Positions 1-7,048 of a stretch of 12,610 bases of DNA are shown in pieces. Position 1 is the first letter of the stretch, and every line of letters begins with the position of its first letter. Origin of the DNA: Clostridia bacterium (GTDB lineage Bacteria; Bacillota; DULZ01); contig JAAYOX010000325.1 in the NCBI GenBank assembly GCA_012520135.1, forward strand, positions 1-12,610. Reading direction: 5' to 3'. A program made the translations under genes and the position numbers. The notes under the pieces are model-generated. The model did no database searches. It was given only the letters and a program-made list of their open reading frames with translations, and was not told the origin of the DNA.

Positions 1-2
1 CA

Positions 3-65
3 GTAGCCCGGTTGATTTATCGAAAAGCGTTGCAGTTAGGACTGGGGCAAAAAATAGAACTTTAG
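3..65 (+). CDS. C-terminal end of an ornithine cyclodeaminase/mu-crystallin family protein (partial)
   Basis: The third frame is open from the left edge to a TAG at 63-65 and gives only 20 residues, with a pattern like ARLIYRKALQLGLGQ. This resembles the C-terminal helix of the ornithine cyclodeaminase/mu-crystallin family, where an '(A/V)Y.KA...G(I/L)G' tail is common. Some family members are delta1-pyrroline-2-carboxylate reductases, which turn the product of trans-3-hydroxyproline dehydratase into L-proline. The next gene encodes just such a dehydratase and starts 14 bases downstream, so that role fits. The fragment is too short for certainty; the coding frame is more secure than the family name. 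Confidence 0.5.
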   Translation, partial: VARLIYRKALQLGLGQKIEL

Positions 66-79
66 GACGGTGAACCGAG

Positions 80-1102
80 TTGTTGCAATTTTCGCGGATG
101 ATTACCACTATTGATGCCCATACGGCCGGTGAACCTTTACGGGTGATTACCTCAGGTTTTCCCCCGGTAGAGGGCAAGACTATTTTGGAAAAAAGGAGAT
201 ATATCAAGGAACATTATGATCACTTAAGGAAGTTCCTGATGCTGGAACCGAGAGGTCATAGCGGTATGTACGGCTGTTTAGTCACCCCGCCTACTAATGA
301 GGGCAGTGACTTTGGAGTGTTGTTTATGCATAACGAAGGATACAGCACGATGTGCGGCCACGGTATCATCGCCATTACCAAAGTAGCGATTGATACAGGC
401 ATGATCCTGGCGGAAGATGGGGAGCGGCTGGTAAAAATCGACTCTCCGGCAGGATTGGTGACAGCCAGGGCCTTGGTGAAAAACGGCCGGGTTCAGAAAG
501 TCAGTTTCGATAATGTGCCTTCTTTCGTTTATGCGGAAAACTTGTCTATTCCTGTGCAGGGGATTGGGGAAGTACCGGTGGATATTGCTTTTGGCGGGGC
601 TTTTTACAATTTTGTGGATGTGGAAAAAGTAGGTCTTAAAGTAGTGCCTGAAGAAGTAGACCGGTTAGTCCAATTGGGGATGGAAATCAAGCATAAAGTC
701 ATGGAACTCCACGATGTGAAGCATCCTTTGGAGCCGGAATTATGCGGTATCTATGGCACTATTTTTACGGAGCCGGTGGAGAAAAAAGGCAATCAACTGA
801 TCACCAAAAATGTATGTATCTTTGCCGACGGGCAAATTGATAGGAGCCCCACCGGAACGGGAACTTCGGCTCGCTTGGCAATCCTTAAACATAAAGGCAT
901 GATGGATGAAACCATGGAATTAGTCAATTACAGCATTATTGACACAGTTTTCAGGGGTCGGCTGAAAGAGGCCGTTGCCGTAGGTCCTTTCCAGGGAGTC
1001 ATTCCCGAGGTCAGTGGCGATGCTCAGATTATGGGTTTCAATCAACTGGTCTTGGAACCGGAAGATACATTGCCGGAAGGATTCCGGATCACCGGGGGTT
1101 AG
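80..1102 (+). CDS. Proline racemase superfamily enzyme, probable trans-3-hydroxy-L-proline dehydratase (Cys/Thr type)
   Basis: This 340-residue cytoplasmic, cofactor-independent enzyme matches the usual family length. The N-terminal IDAHTAGEP motif, EPRGH (about 56-60) and the first catalytic motif MCGH with Cys92 are intact. In the second motif, DRSPTGTGTS, the usual Cys is Thr258. In this superfamily Cys/Cys members are proline racemases or hydroxyproline epimerases, whereas Cys/Thr members are trans-3-hydroxy-L-proline dehydratases, which yield delta1-pyrroline-2-carboxylate. A TTG start at 80 is chosen because AGGACGG lies about 10 bases upstream and because the first residues (MLQFSRM) align with the start of the paralogue at 5990 (MMRFRRM). 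The ATG at 98 has no ribosome site. It lies 14 bases after a likely pyrroline-2-carboxylate reductase gene, the expected next step. Activity on the substrate is inferred from residues only. Confidence 0.85.
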   Translation: MLQFSRMITTIDAHTAGEPLRVITSGFPPVEGKTILEKRRYIKEHYDHLRKFLMLEPRGHSGMYGCLVTPPTNEGSDFGVLFMHNEGYSTMCGHGIIAITKVAIDTGMILAEDGERLVKIDSPAGLVTARALVKNGRVQKVSFDNVPSFVYAENLSIPVQGIGEVPVDIAFGGAFYNFVDVEKVGLKVVPEEVDRLVQLGMEIKHKVMELHDVKHPLEPELCGIYGTIFTEPVEKKGNQLITKNVCIFADGQIDRSPTGTGTSARLAILKHKGMMDETMELVNYSIIDTVFRGRLKEAVAVGPFQGVIPEVSGDAQIMGFNQLVLEPEDTLPEGFRITGG

Positions 1103-1123
1103 CAGTTTCATACCGTTAAAACC

Positions 1124-1144
1124 GGGGCCGCCTTGGCGGTCCCC
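1124..1144 (+). other. Strong GC-rich hairpin after the dehydratase gene
   Basis: GGGGCCGC and GCGGTCCCC can pair with one bulged T around a CTTG loop. No T-run follows directly (the nearest, TTTTTT, begins about 16 bases later), so this is not a standard intrinsic terminator. It may stabilise or process the 3' end of the upstream message before the livJ promoter. Confidence 0.45.
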
Positions 1145-1192
1145 ATGAAAGGAGGTGGATTTTTTAGAAGATTGTAAAAAATAAGTTTTAGA

Positions 1193-1220
1193 TTGCAAAG
1201 TTCCATAATTAAGTTAGAAT
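1193..1220 (+). promoter_or_regulatory. Putative sigma-A promoter for the importer operon
   Basis: TTGCAA (-35 like, 4 of 6) and TAGAAT (-10 like, 5 of 6) are separated by 16 bases in an A/T-rich stretch just before the binding-protein gene. The predicted start near 1227 would leave a leader of about 20 bases containing the GGGAGG ribosome site. Only sequence matching supports this. Confidence 0.45.
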
Positions 1221-1245
1221 TTATTTGAGAAAGGGAGGCTTATTT

Positions 1246-2430
1246 GTGTCCAAAAAATTATGGGTTTTACTGCTGATGATTGGCTTGTTGACTTTTGCTG
1301 TGGCTGGCTGCGGTGGAAGTAGCACTCCTGCGCCGGCACCGGCTCCTGAAGGAGAGGCTACCGGGGGCGGAGAGGAAACGGTCAGTTTTGACGGTCAATT
1401 GAAAATAGGGTTTATGGCTCCCATGACCGGCTCGGAAGCTACATACGGTAAAGACATGGAGAACGCCGCTAAACTGGCAATGGCAGAAATCAACGCCAAG
1501 GGCGGTGTTTTGGGCAAGGAATTAGTAATGGTCACCGGCGATGATGCTTGCGATCCCCAGCAGGCAACGGCTGCCGCTTCCAAACTTGTTTCTGAAAACG
1601 TAGTGGCGGTAGTCGGTGGTTACTGCTCCGGTTCCACTTTGCCTACAGTTAAGATCTATGCTGATGCTGACATTCCTTTTGTTATTGTAGCCGCTAACTC
1701 TACTCGTTTAATCGATGAAAACGTGGGTAAAGCCTTTATGATTAACGGTACCGGCCTGCACCAAGGGGAAAAAGCAGTGGAACTGTTCAATAGGATTGGC
1801 GCCAAAAAGCTTGCATTAGTCCACCAAGGTGACGGCTATTCCGAGGACCTGGCCAGGATTACCCAAGATTTATGGGAAGCTGCCGGTAACGAAGTGGTGG
1901 CTATGGAAGTAGTCAATAAAGGCGAGCAGAACTTTTCTTCCATCGTAACCAGTATTAAATCCAAGAATCCTGACGTAGTGTACTGGACCGCTTATTTTGC
2001 AGACGGCGGGCTCTTAATTAAGCAACTCCGCCAAGGGGGTTATACGGGAGACATCGTGGTGGGTGACGGTTCCAACTCGCCGCAACTGCTGGAAATTGCC
2101 GGTCAGGCCTCCGAAGGTGTCTATGTTACCACTAACCCCTTAGTGGAATATATGCCTGTAGCTAAAGAATTTATTGACAACTACAAGTCTGCCTATAGTC
2201 AGGAACCCGGTCCCTATTCCGCTTTGGCTTATGACGGTGTTTATTTAGTAGCGGATGCCATTGAAAGAGCCGGTTCCGTCGAATCAGCCGGTTTGATCCA
2301 GGCATTGGCTGATACTCCTGAGTACCAGGGACTTTCCGGAGTTATCTCCTTTAAAGATGATAACACCCTGGAACAAAGTAACTTTGTGATTCTCCAGGCC
2401 AAAGGAGGCAAATGGGAGTTAGCCGAATAG
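1246..2430 (+). CDS. livJ: Branched-chain amino acid-type ABC transporter substrate-binding lipoprotein
   Basis: This is the extracellular solute-binding protein of a LIV-type ABC importer (periplasmic-binding-protein type 1 fold). The GTG at 1246 is preferred to the upstream TTG at 1225 because GGGAGG lies 7 bases before it; this gives 394 residues. The N-terminus is a lipoprotein signal (KK, then a hydrophobic stretch) with lipobox VAGC and the lipidated Cys at residue 22, followed by a Gly/Ser/Pro/Ala-rich linker, as in Gram-positive bacteria. The mature part opens with IGFMAPMTG and contains the family's ligand-loop motif CSGST (near 127) and, further on, AYDGVYL. The permeases and ATPases follow directly. 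The name describes the family: with hydroxyproline enzymes on both sides, the real ligand may be proline or hydroxyproline rather than leucine, isoleucine or valine. Confidence 0.9.
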   Translation: MSKKLWVLLLMIGLLTFAVAGCGGSSTPAPAPAPEGEATGGGEETVSFDGQLKIGFMAPMTGSEATYGKDMENAAKLAMAEINAKGGVLGKELVMVTGDDACDPQQATAAASKLVSENVVAVVGGYCSGSTLPTVKIYADADIPFVIVAANSTRLIDENVGKAFMINGTGLHQGEKAVELFNRIGAKKLALVHQGDGYSEDLARITQDLWEAAGNEVVAMEVVNKGEQNFSSIVTSIKSKNPDVVYWTAYFADGGLLIKQLRQGGYTGDIVVGDGSNSPQLLEIAGQASEGVYVTTNPLVEYMPVAKEFIDNYKSAYSQEPGPYSALAYDGVYLVADAIERAGSVESAGLIQALADTPEYQGLSGVISFKDDNTLEQSNFVILQAKGGKWELAE

Positions 2431-2471
2431 TTAAAGCTATAACGCTATCTGGTAACGGTATTTATTAGGCA

Positions 2472-2515
2472 AACCTAAGTCAAGCCTCGTCAAGGGGTTT
2501 GACTTAGGTTGCTTT
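2472..2515 (+). terminator. Attenuator or partial terminator hairpin between livJ and livH
   Basis: AACCTAAGTCAA (2472-2483) and TTGACTTAGGTT (2499-2510) form a perfect 12-bp stem around a 15-base loop. The stem can be extended by GC/GC with one bulged A, and is followed by GCTTTTC. The short T-tract suggests a leaky terminator or 3' stabiliser. Such a structure would allow more binding protein than permease to be made from one operon. Confidence 0.65.
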
Positions 2516-2534
2516 TCACAGGAAGGATGAACTT

Positions 2535-3449
2535 ATGTCTCTCCAGGAGATTATCCTACAACAATTAATCAACGGTCTTTTAATCGGGTCTTTTTACAGT
2601 CTGGTTGCGCTTGGGTATACCATGGTGTATGGAATCATCAAGCTCCTTAATTTTGCCCACGGGGACATTTACATGGTGGGGGCTTTTGTGGGCTTTGCCT
2701 TGTTAGGTGTTTTCTCCACCGCAATCGGAGCCGGTTGGTTGGGGATTGTTGCCGCCATGCTCTGTTCCATGGTATTGGTAGGTCTTTTAGGGGTTGTAAT
2801 CCAAAGAGTTGCCTACCGGCCCCTGCTTAAAGCACCTCGTTTATCCATCCTGATTACGGCTGTGGGTATGTCCCTGGTCCTGTATAATTTTGTCATGGTT
2901 TTGACTAACGGGGAATACAAAGCCTTCAATACGGATCTGGGTTTCAGCGGGGTAAGTCTTGGGGCGTTGTACATTACTTATACCCAAATAGTGCTGGTAG
3001 TGGCTACCGCCTTACTGATGCTTGGCTTGCACTGGTTTATTAACAAGACCATGTACGGCAAAGCCATGCGGGCCATCGCCATTGACCAGGATGCTTGCCG
3101 GCTGATGGGTATTAATGTAAATAAAACGATAGCCCTGACTTTTTTTGTGGGTTCCGCTTTGGCTGCGGCGGCGGGAGTGATGGCCGGCGTCTATTACGGC
3201 AGTATCCATTTCTTCATGGGATTTGTAATCGGTTTGAAAGCTTTTACAGCGGCGGTAATTGGGGGCATTGGGAGTATTCCGGGCGCCATGTTGGGTGGCT
3301 TGGTGCTGGGGCTCCTGGAAGCATTAGGGACTCAATTGCCCATGGTAGGTTCGGAATGGAAAGACGTTTTCGCTTTTGTCATTCTCATCCTGCTGCTAGT
3401 ATTCAAGCCTACCGGTATTTTAGGCAAGAGTGAAATTGAGAGGATGTAG
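2535..3449 (+). CDS. livH: LIV-type ABC transporter permease, LivH family
   Basis: One of the two membrane subunits of the importer; 304 residues, the usual length for LivH. It is highly hydrophobic throughout, with about eight predicted membrane segments. The family motif LNFAHGDIYMVGAF lies near residues 37-50, and the C-terminal region has the Gly-rich cytoplasmic loop GGIGSIPGAMLGG, which contacts the ATPases, and ends with KPTGILG. The ATG at 2535 is preceded by GGAAGGATG. The gene lies after the livJ-livH hairpin and is followed by the second permease gene after only 3 bases. Family assignment is secure; substrate is not, because specificity is set mainly by the binding protein. Confidence 0.92.
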   Translation: MSLQEIILQQLINGLLIGSFYSLVALGYTMVYGIIKLLNFAHGDIYMVGAFVGFALLGVFSTAIGAGWLGIVAAMLCSMVLVGLLGVVIQRVAYRPLLKAPRLSILITAVGMSLVLYNFVMVLTNGEYKAFNTDLGFSGVSLGALYITYTQIVLVVATALLMLGLHWFINKTMYGKAMRAIAIDQDACRLMGINVNKTIALTFFVGSALAAAAGVMAGVYYGSIHFFMGFVIGLKAFTAAVIGGIGSIPGAMLGGLVLGLLEALGTQLPMVGSEWKDVFAFVILILLLVFKPTGILGKSEIERM

Positions 3450-3452
3450 TCC

Positions 3453-4430
3453 ATGAATACGGAAAAAAATATCACCACCCAAACAAGGTTAACAGACAAT
3501 ATTTACGCGGGATTGGAGAAAAAACCGGTTCTTTATGGAATTTTCGCTCTTTTAATTGTAGCGGTATTACTGGTGCCTCAATTTGCTAATAATTATTTAC
3601 TGGAAATTTTTACCAATACTTGGTTTTACATAGTGCTGTGTTTAGGGCTAAATATTGTGGTCGGTTATGCGGGCCTTTTGGATTTGGGGTATGCGGCTTT
3701 TTTCGCTATCGGTGCCTATACAACCGGCATCTTATCTTCTCAATTTGGGATGAACTTCTGGCTCACTTTGCCCTTCAGCATTCTTTTTTCGGCCCTCTCA
3801 GGGGTGATTATCGGCGGTCCTACCCTGAGGCTCAGAAGCGACTACCTGGCGATTGTGACCCTTGGTTTTGGGGAGATCATCCGCATTGCCGCCAGGAACC
3901 TGTCTATTACCGGGGGAGCCAGCGGTTTAATCGGCATTGAACGGCCTTATCTGTTCGGTATTTATTTATCTAAAATTCATCATTTTTATTATTTATTCTT
4001 CCTACTGGTCATCTTGGCGGTCATTGTTTCCTACCGGCTCCATTATTCCCGCTTGGGGAGAGCCTGGCAGTATATCCGGGAAGACGAGGATGCCGCTGAG
4101 GCCATGGGGATAAACCGGGTTCAGATCAAACTCTATGCTTTTGTCATTGGAGCGATCTTCGGGGGGATGGCCGGGTCCTTTTATGCCATCAAAATGACTG
4201 CCATTTCTCCGGAAACCTTTGTATTCACCCAATCGGCCATGATCCTGTTGGCAGTAGTATTGGGAGGGATGGGCAAGATTCCCGGAGTGATCTTGGGTGC
4301 CTGTGCCTTGGTGTTGTTTCCGGAAATTTTTAGAGAAATTGGCCAGATGCGGATGCTGCTCTTTGGTATTGTCTTACTGATTATCATGATCTTCCGGCCT
4401 CAGGGGATCTGGCCGGAACGGCGGAACTGA
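3453..4430 (+). CDS. livM: LIV-type ABC transporter permease, LivM family
   Basis: The second membrane subunit, pairing with LivH to form the translocation path. It has 325 residues, with an N-terminal cytoplasmic stretch of about 28 polar residues before the first membrane segment. Motifs of the family are visible: VGYAGLLDLGYAAFFAIGAY (about residues 69-88), LRLRSDYLAIVTLGFGEIIR in the middle, and GGMGKIPGVILG near 270 as the ATPase-coupling loop. The C-terminus FRPQGIWPERRN is typical. The ATG at 3453 follows the livH stop by 3 bases, with GAGAGGATG upstream, so the two genes are almost certainly translated together. Confidence 0.92.
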   Translation: MNTEKNITTQTRLTDNIYAGLEKKPVLYGIFALLIVAVLLVPQFANNYLLEIFTNTWFYIVLCLGLNIVVGYAGLLDLGYAAFFAIGAYTTGILSSQFGMNFWLTLPFSILFSALSGVIIGGPTLRLRSDYLAIVTLGFGEIIRIAARNLSITGGASGLIGIERPYLFGIYLSKIHHFYYLFFLLVILAVIVSYRLHYSRLGRAWQYIREDEDAAEAMGINRVQIKLYAFVIGAIFGGMAGSFYAIKMTAISPETFVFTQSAMILLAVVLGGMGKIPGVILGACALVLFPEIFREIGQMRMLLFGIVLLIIMIFRPQGIWPERRN

Positions 4431-4446
4431 TAGGGGAGGGTGTGGT

Positions 4447-5223
4447 ATGCCGCTTCTGGAAGTAAAAAACCTAACCTTGAGTTTTGGCGGTCTGATGGCT
4501 GTCAATAATTTAAGTTTTGACGTAGAAGAAAACTCCATCCAGAGTCTCATCGGGCCTAACGGTGCCGGCAAGACCTCGGCTTTTAACTGTTTAACCGGCT
4601 TTTACCGGGCGTCAAAGGGAGATATTTTGTTTCAGGGTAAAAGTATTTTCCGGATGAAGCCTCATAAAATTACCGCCATGGGTATGGCCAGGACTTTTCA
4701 GAACTTGCGTCTCTTCAGGAATATGACGGTGTTGGAAAATGTCATGTCCGGAATGCATTGCCGTACCAGGGCAGGGGCCTTGGCAGCCGTTTTGCGCACT
4801 CCCGGCCAGAAAGCGGAAGAAAAGGAAATTCGCCGGGTGGCAGAGGAATGCCTGGATTTTGTGGGAATTCTTCATCACAAAGACCGGCTGGCCAGAAACT
4901 TGCCTTATGGCGATCAGAGAAGGGTGGAATGGGCTAGGGCTCTGGCTACCAAACCCAAACTCCTTTTATTGGATGAGCCGGCGGCAGGACTTAATTACGA
5001 TGAGAAAGAACAATTAATTGATCTTATCCGGCGTATCCGGCAGGAACTGGAGATTACCGTCATGCTGATTGAACACGACATGGGCTTGGTGATGAGGGTA
5101 TCGGAGAAAATTACCGTTATCGATTACGGGCAGAAAATCGCTGAGGGAACGGCGGAGGAAGTTAAAAACAATCCCCGGGTCATTGAGGCCTATTTGGGCA
5201 AGGAGGATGAAGATGATGACTGA
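4447..5223 (+). CDS. livG: LIV-type ABC transporter ATP-binding protein, LivG family
   Basis: A cytoplasmic ATPase that powers the importer; 258 residues. The Walker A motif GPNGAGKT is at 36-43, the Q-loop region is TFQNLRLF, and Walker B LLLLDEP is near 173-179, followed by AAGLN, which is typical of LivG. The H-loop is in IEHDM. The signature is NLPYGDQRRVEW, where LivG usually has LSYGQQ; the conserved Ser is replaced by Pro, a mild departure. The ATG at 4447 has a strong GGGGAGGG ribosome site. Its end overlaps the start of the next ATPase gene by about 11 bases, a sign of translational coupling. Confidence 0.92.
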   Translation: MPLLEVKNLTLSFGGLMAVNNLSFDVEENSIQSLIGPNGAGKTSAFNCLTGFYRASKGDILFQGKSIFRMKPHKITAMGMARTFQNLRLFRNMTVLENVMSGMHCRTRAGALAAVLRTPGQKAEEKEIRRVAEECLDFVGILHHKDRLARNLPYGDQRRVEWARALATKPKLLLLDEPAAGLNYDEKEQLIDLIRRIRQELEITVMLIEHDMGLVMRVSEKITVIDYGQKIAEGTAEEVKNNPRVIEAYLGKEDEDDD

Positions 5224-5932
5224 GACGATCCTTGCCATTGAGCAATTGGAAACCTATTATGGTAAGATACATGCCTTAAAAGGCATCAGTCTGGAAGTAA
5301 AACAAGGCCAGATCGTTACGTTGCTTGGCTCCAACGGAGCAGGGAAAAGCACTACTTTAAGGACCATATCCGGTTTAGTCCCTGCCGGAGCAGGCAAGGT
5401 TAGCTTTATGGGCCGTGACATTACCAAGGAAGAACCCCATAATATTGTGTCCATGGGACTGATCCATGTGCCCGAAGGCCGCAGGATTTTCAAGGGGTTA
5501 ACGGTAAAAGAAAATTTGGAACTGGGTTCATTCACTCTAAAAGACGATATGGAAAGACAAAAAAGAATTGAACACGTTTTTGAGATCTTTCCCATTTTAG
5601 AGGACCGGCAGAAGCAGGATGCCGGGCTGCTGTCCGGGGGAGAGCAACAAATGCTGGCCATCGGACGAGCCATGATGACAGAACCCAAACTGCTGCTGTT
5701 AGATGAACCTTCCATGGGGCTGGCGCCCATTATCGTCAGGGAGATAATGCGGATTATTAAACGGCTTAATGAAGAAGGAACTACGATCCTTTTAGTAGAA
5801 CAAAATGCTAAAATTGCACTTAAACTGGCCGATTACGGTTATGTGTTGGAGACTGGTAAGATTGTAATGGAGGGTGACGGTGCAACCTTGCGGGAAGACA
5901 GGAGCATCGTCCAGGCTTATTTGGGTGCTTAA
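5213..5932 (+). CDS. livF: LIV-type ABC transporter ATP-binding protein, LivF family
   Basis: The second ATPase of the importer, working as a heterodimer with LivG. The reading frame is open from 5183, but the TTG there has no ribosome site. AGGAGG at 5201-5206 places the start at ATG 5213 (6 bases away) or 5216, giving about 239 residues, normal for LivF. Walker A GSNGAGKST is at about 39-47, the ABC signature LSGGEQQ near 141-147, Walker B LLLLDEP near 160-166 followed by SMGLAP, and the H-loop region is LLVEQNA where LivF commonly has Gln rather than His. The LivF-type VPEGRRIF motif is also present. It ends the transporter block and its stop lies inside a small hairpin. Confidence 0.92.
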   Translation: MMTETILAIEQLETYYGKIHALKGISLEVKQGQIVTLLGSNGAGKSTTLRTISGLVPAGAGKVSFMGRDITKEEPHNIVSMGLIHVPEGRRIFKGLTVKENLELGSFTLKDDMERQKRIEHVFEIFPILEDRQKQDAGLLSGGEQQMLAIGRAMMTEPKLLLLDEPSMGLAPIIVREIMRIIKRLNEEGTTILLVEQNAKIALKLADYGYVLETGKIVMEGDGATLREDRSIVQAYLGA

Positions 5933-5950
5933 CCGGAAGGGCACCCTTTT
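5923..5950 (+). terminator. Weak hairpin with T-tract over the livF stop codon
   Basis: GGGTGC (5923-5928) pairs with GCACCC (5941-5946), extendable by TT/AA with one bulged G, followed by TTTTCGTTT. The stem is short, so this is at best a partial terminator between the importer and the second racemase-family gene. Confidence 0.4.
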
Positions 5951-5989
5951 CGTTTATCTAAATTCTGTAACTAATGATGATGGTGATGA

Positions 5990-7000
5990 ATGATGCGTTT
6001 TAGGAGAATGTTTAATACCATTGACACCCATACGGGTGGGGAACCTACAAGGACTGTTATCGGGGGGATGCCCCCGATACCGGGAAAGACCATGGCCGAG
6101 AAAATGCTCTACCTGAAGAACGAGGAAGACTGGATCAGGCAGTGCCTCATGTATGAGCCCAGGGGTAATGAGGTGATGTCCGGGGTTTTTTTGACGGAAC
6201 CCTGCTTGCCCGAAGCTGACATAGGGGTGATCTTCATGGAGGTAGGAGGCTACTTGCCCATGTGCGGCCATGATACCATCGGCGTCTGTACCGCCCTCAT
6301 CGAAAGCGGCATGATTAAACCCCGGGAGCCTTATACCTTCATCAATCTGGACACTCCTGCCGGACTGGTCAGGGCCAAAGTCCTGGTGGAAAACCAAATA
6401 GCCAAGGAAGTCTCTTTTACCAACATTCCCTCTTTCGTCTTTGCCCGGGATGTGCAGGTGGAGGTGCCTGAATTAGGAACAGTTTCTCTGGATATCAGCT
6501 ACGGAGGCAATTATTATGCTATCCTGGATGCCCAGCAGGTGGGGCTGGCAGTGGAACCTTCCCGGGCTAAAGAAATTGTTACCCTGGGCAATAAAATCAA
6601 GGATGCGGTAAACCGGCAGGTTACCGTCTTTCACCCGGACAAGCCTTTTATCAATGAGGTTACCCACGTGGAGTTCTCGGCTCTTCCCGTGGATCCGGAA
6701 GCTACCCTCAAAAATGCCGTGGTTATACCGCCCGGAGCCATCGACCGGTCTCCCTGCGGTACCGGTACTTCTGCTAAAATGGCTGCTCTTTATTCGCGGG
6801 GACAACTGGCAGTGGGCGACCGGTTTGTTCATGAAAGCATTATCGGGTCCGTCTTCCGTTGTCGAGTGTTAGAGGAAACCAAAGTAGGGGATTTCCCTGC
6901 CATCATTCCGGAAATAACCGGCAGTGCTTATGTGACCGGTATGCATACTTTTGTCATCGATCCTGATGATCCTTTTTGGCAAGGATTTCAACTGGGCTAG
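5990..7000 (+). CDS. Proline racemase / 4-hydroxyproline epimerase family enzyme (Cys/Cys type)
   Basis: A 336-residue cytoplasmic enzyme paralogous to the gene at 80-1102. Both catalytic cysteines are present: Cys92 in MCGHDTIG and Cys256 in DRSPCGTGTSAK. These act as the acid/base pair that inverts C-alpha of proline or 4-hydroxyproline without a cofactor. Other family motifs are IDTHTGGEP at the N-terminus and HESIIGSVF near the C-terminus. The choice between proline racemase and 4-hydroxyproline epimerase is open: EPRGNEVM carries Asn where clostridial proline racemase has His, and ten residues before Cys256 there is Ile, where proline racemases often have Phe; both lean away from a strict proline racemase. 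The start may be ATG 5990 or, better spaced from GGTGA, ATG 5993. It lies 57 bases after livF, probably in the same operon. Confidence 0.88.
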   Translation: MMRFRRMFNTIDTHTGGEPTRTVIGGMPPIPGKTMAEKMLYLKNEEDWIRQCLMYEPRGNEVMSGVFLTEPCLPEADIGVIFMEVGGYLPMCGHDTIGVCTALIESGMIKPREPYTFINLDTPAGLVRAKVLVENQIAKEVSFTNIPSFVFARDVQVEVPELGTVSLDISYGGNYYAILDAQQVGLAVEPSRAKEIVTLGNKIKDAVNRQVTVFHPDKPFINEVTHVEFSALPVDPEATLKNAVVIPPGAIDRSPCGTGTSAKMAALYSRGQLAVGDRFVHESIIGSVFRCRVLEETKVGDFPAIIPEITGSAYVTGMHTFVIDPDDPFWQGFQLG

Positions 7001-7048
7001 AGAACACCCCTTTTTCTCAATACCTGAATAAAGCTGGTGAACCATAAG

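Noticed and set aside
1145..1177. Ten-codon reading frame (MKGGGFFRRL) as a leader peptide
   Set aside because: It has no ribosome site of its own; its codons include the orphan Shine-Dalgarno sequence instead.
5257..5730. 157-residue minus-strand reading frame opposite livF
   Set aside because: It is the antisense shadow of conserved ATPase motifs, Ser/Pro-rich and without a plausible ribosome site or domain.
5939..5956. Possible sigma-54 promoter (GGGCACCCTTTTCGTT) before the second racemase-family gene
   Set aside because: The -12 element lacks the invariant GC at the right distance from GG; the bases belong to the hairpin over the livF stop.
5974..6003. Tiny reading frame in the ATG/GTG-rich stretch (MMMVMNDAF) overlapping the start of the Cys/Cys enzyme gene
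   Set aside because: No ribosome site precedes it and the ATG run looks like chance around the GGTGA site of the real gene.
7001..7036. Small hairpin GAGAA/TTCTC between the Cys/Cys enzyme and the activator
   Set aside because: Only five weak base pairs and no T-tract after it; not a convincing terminator.
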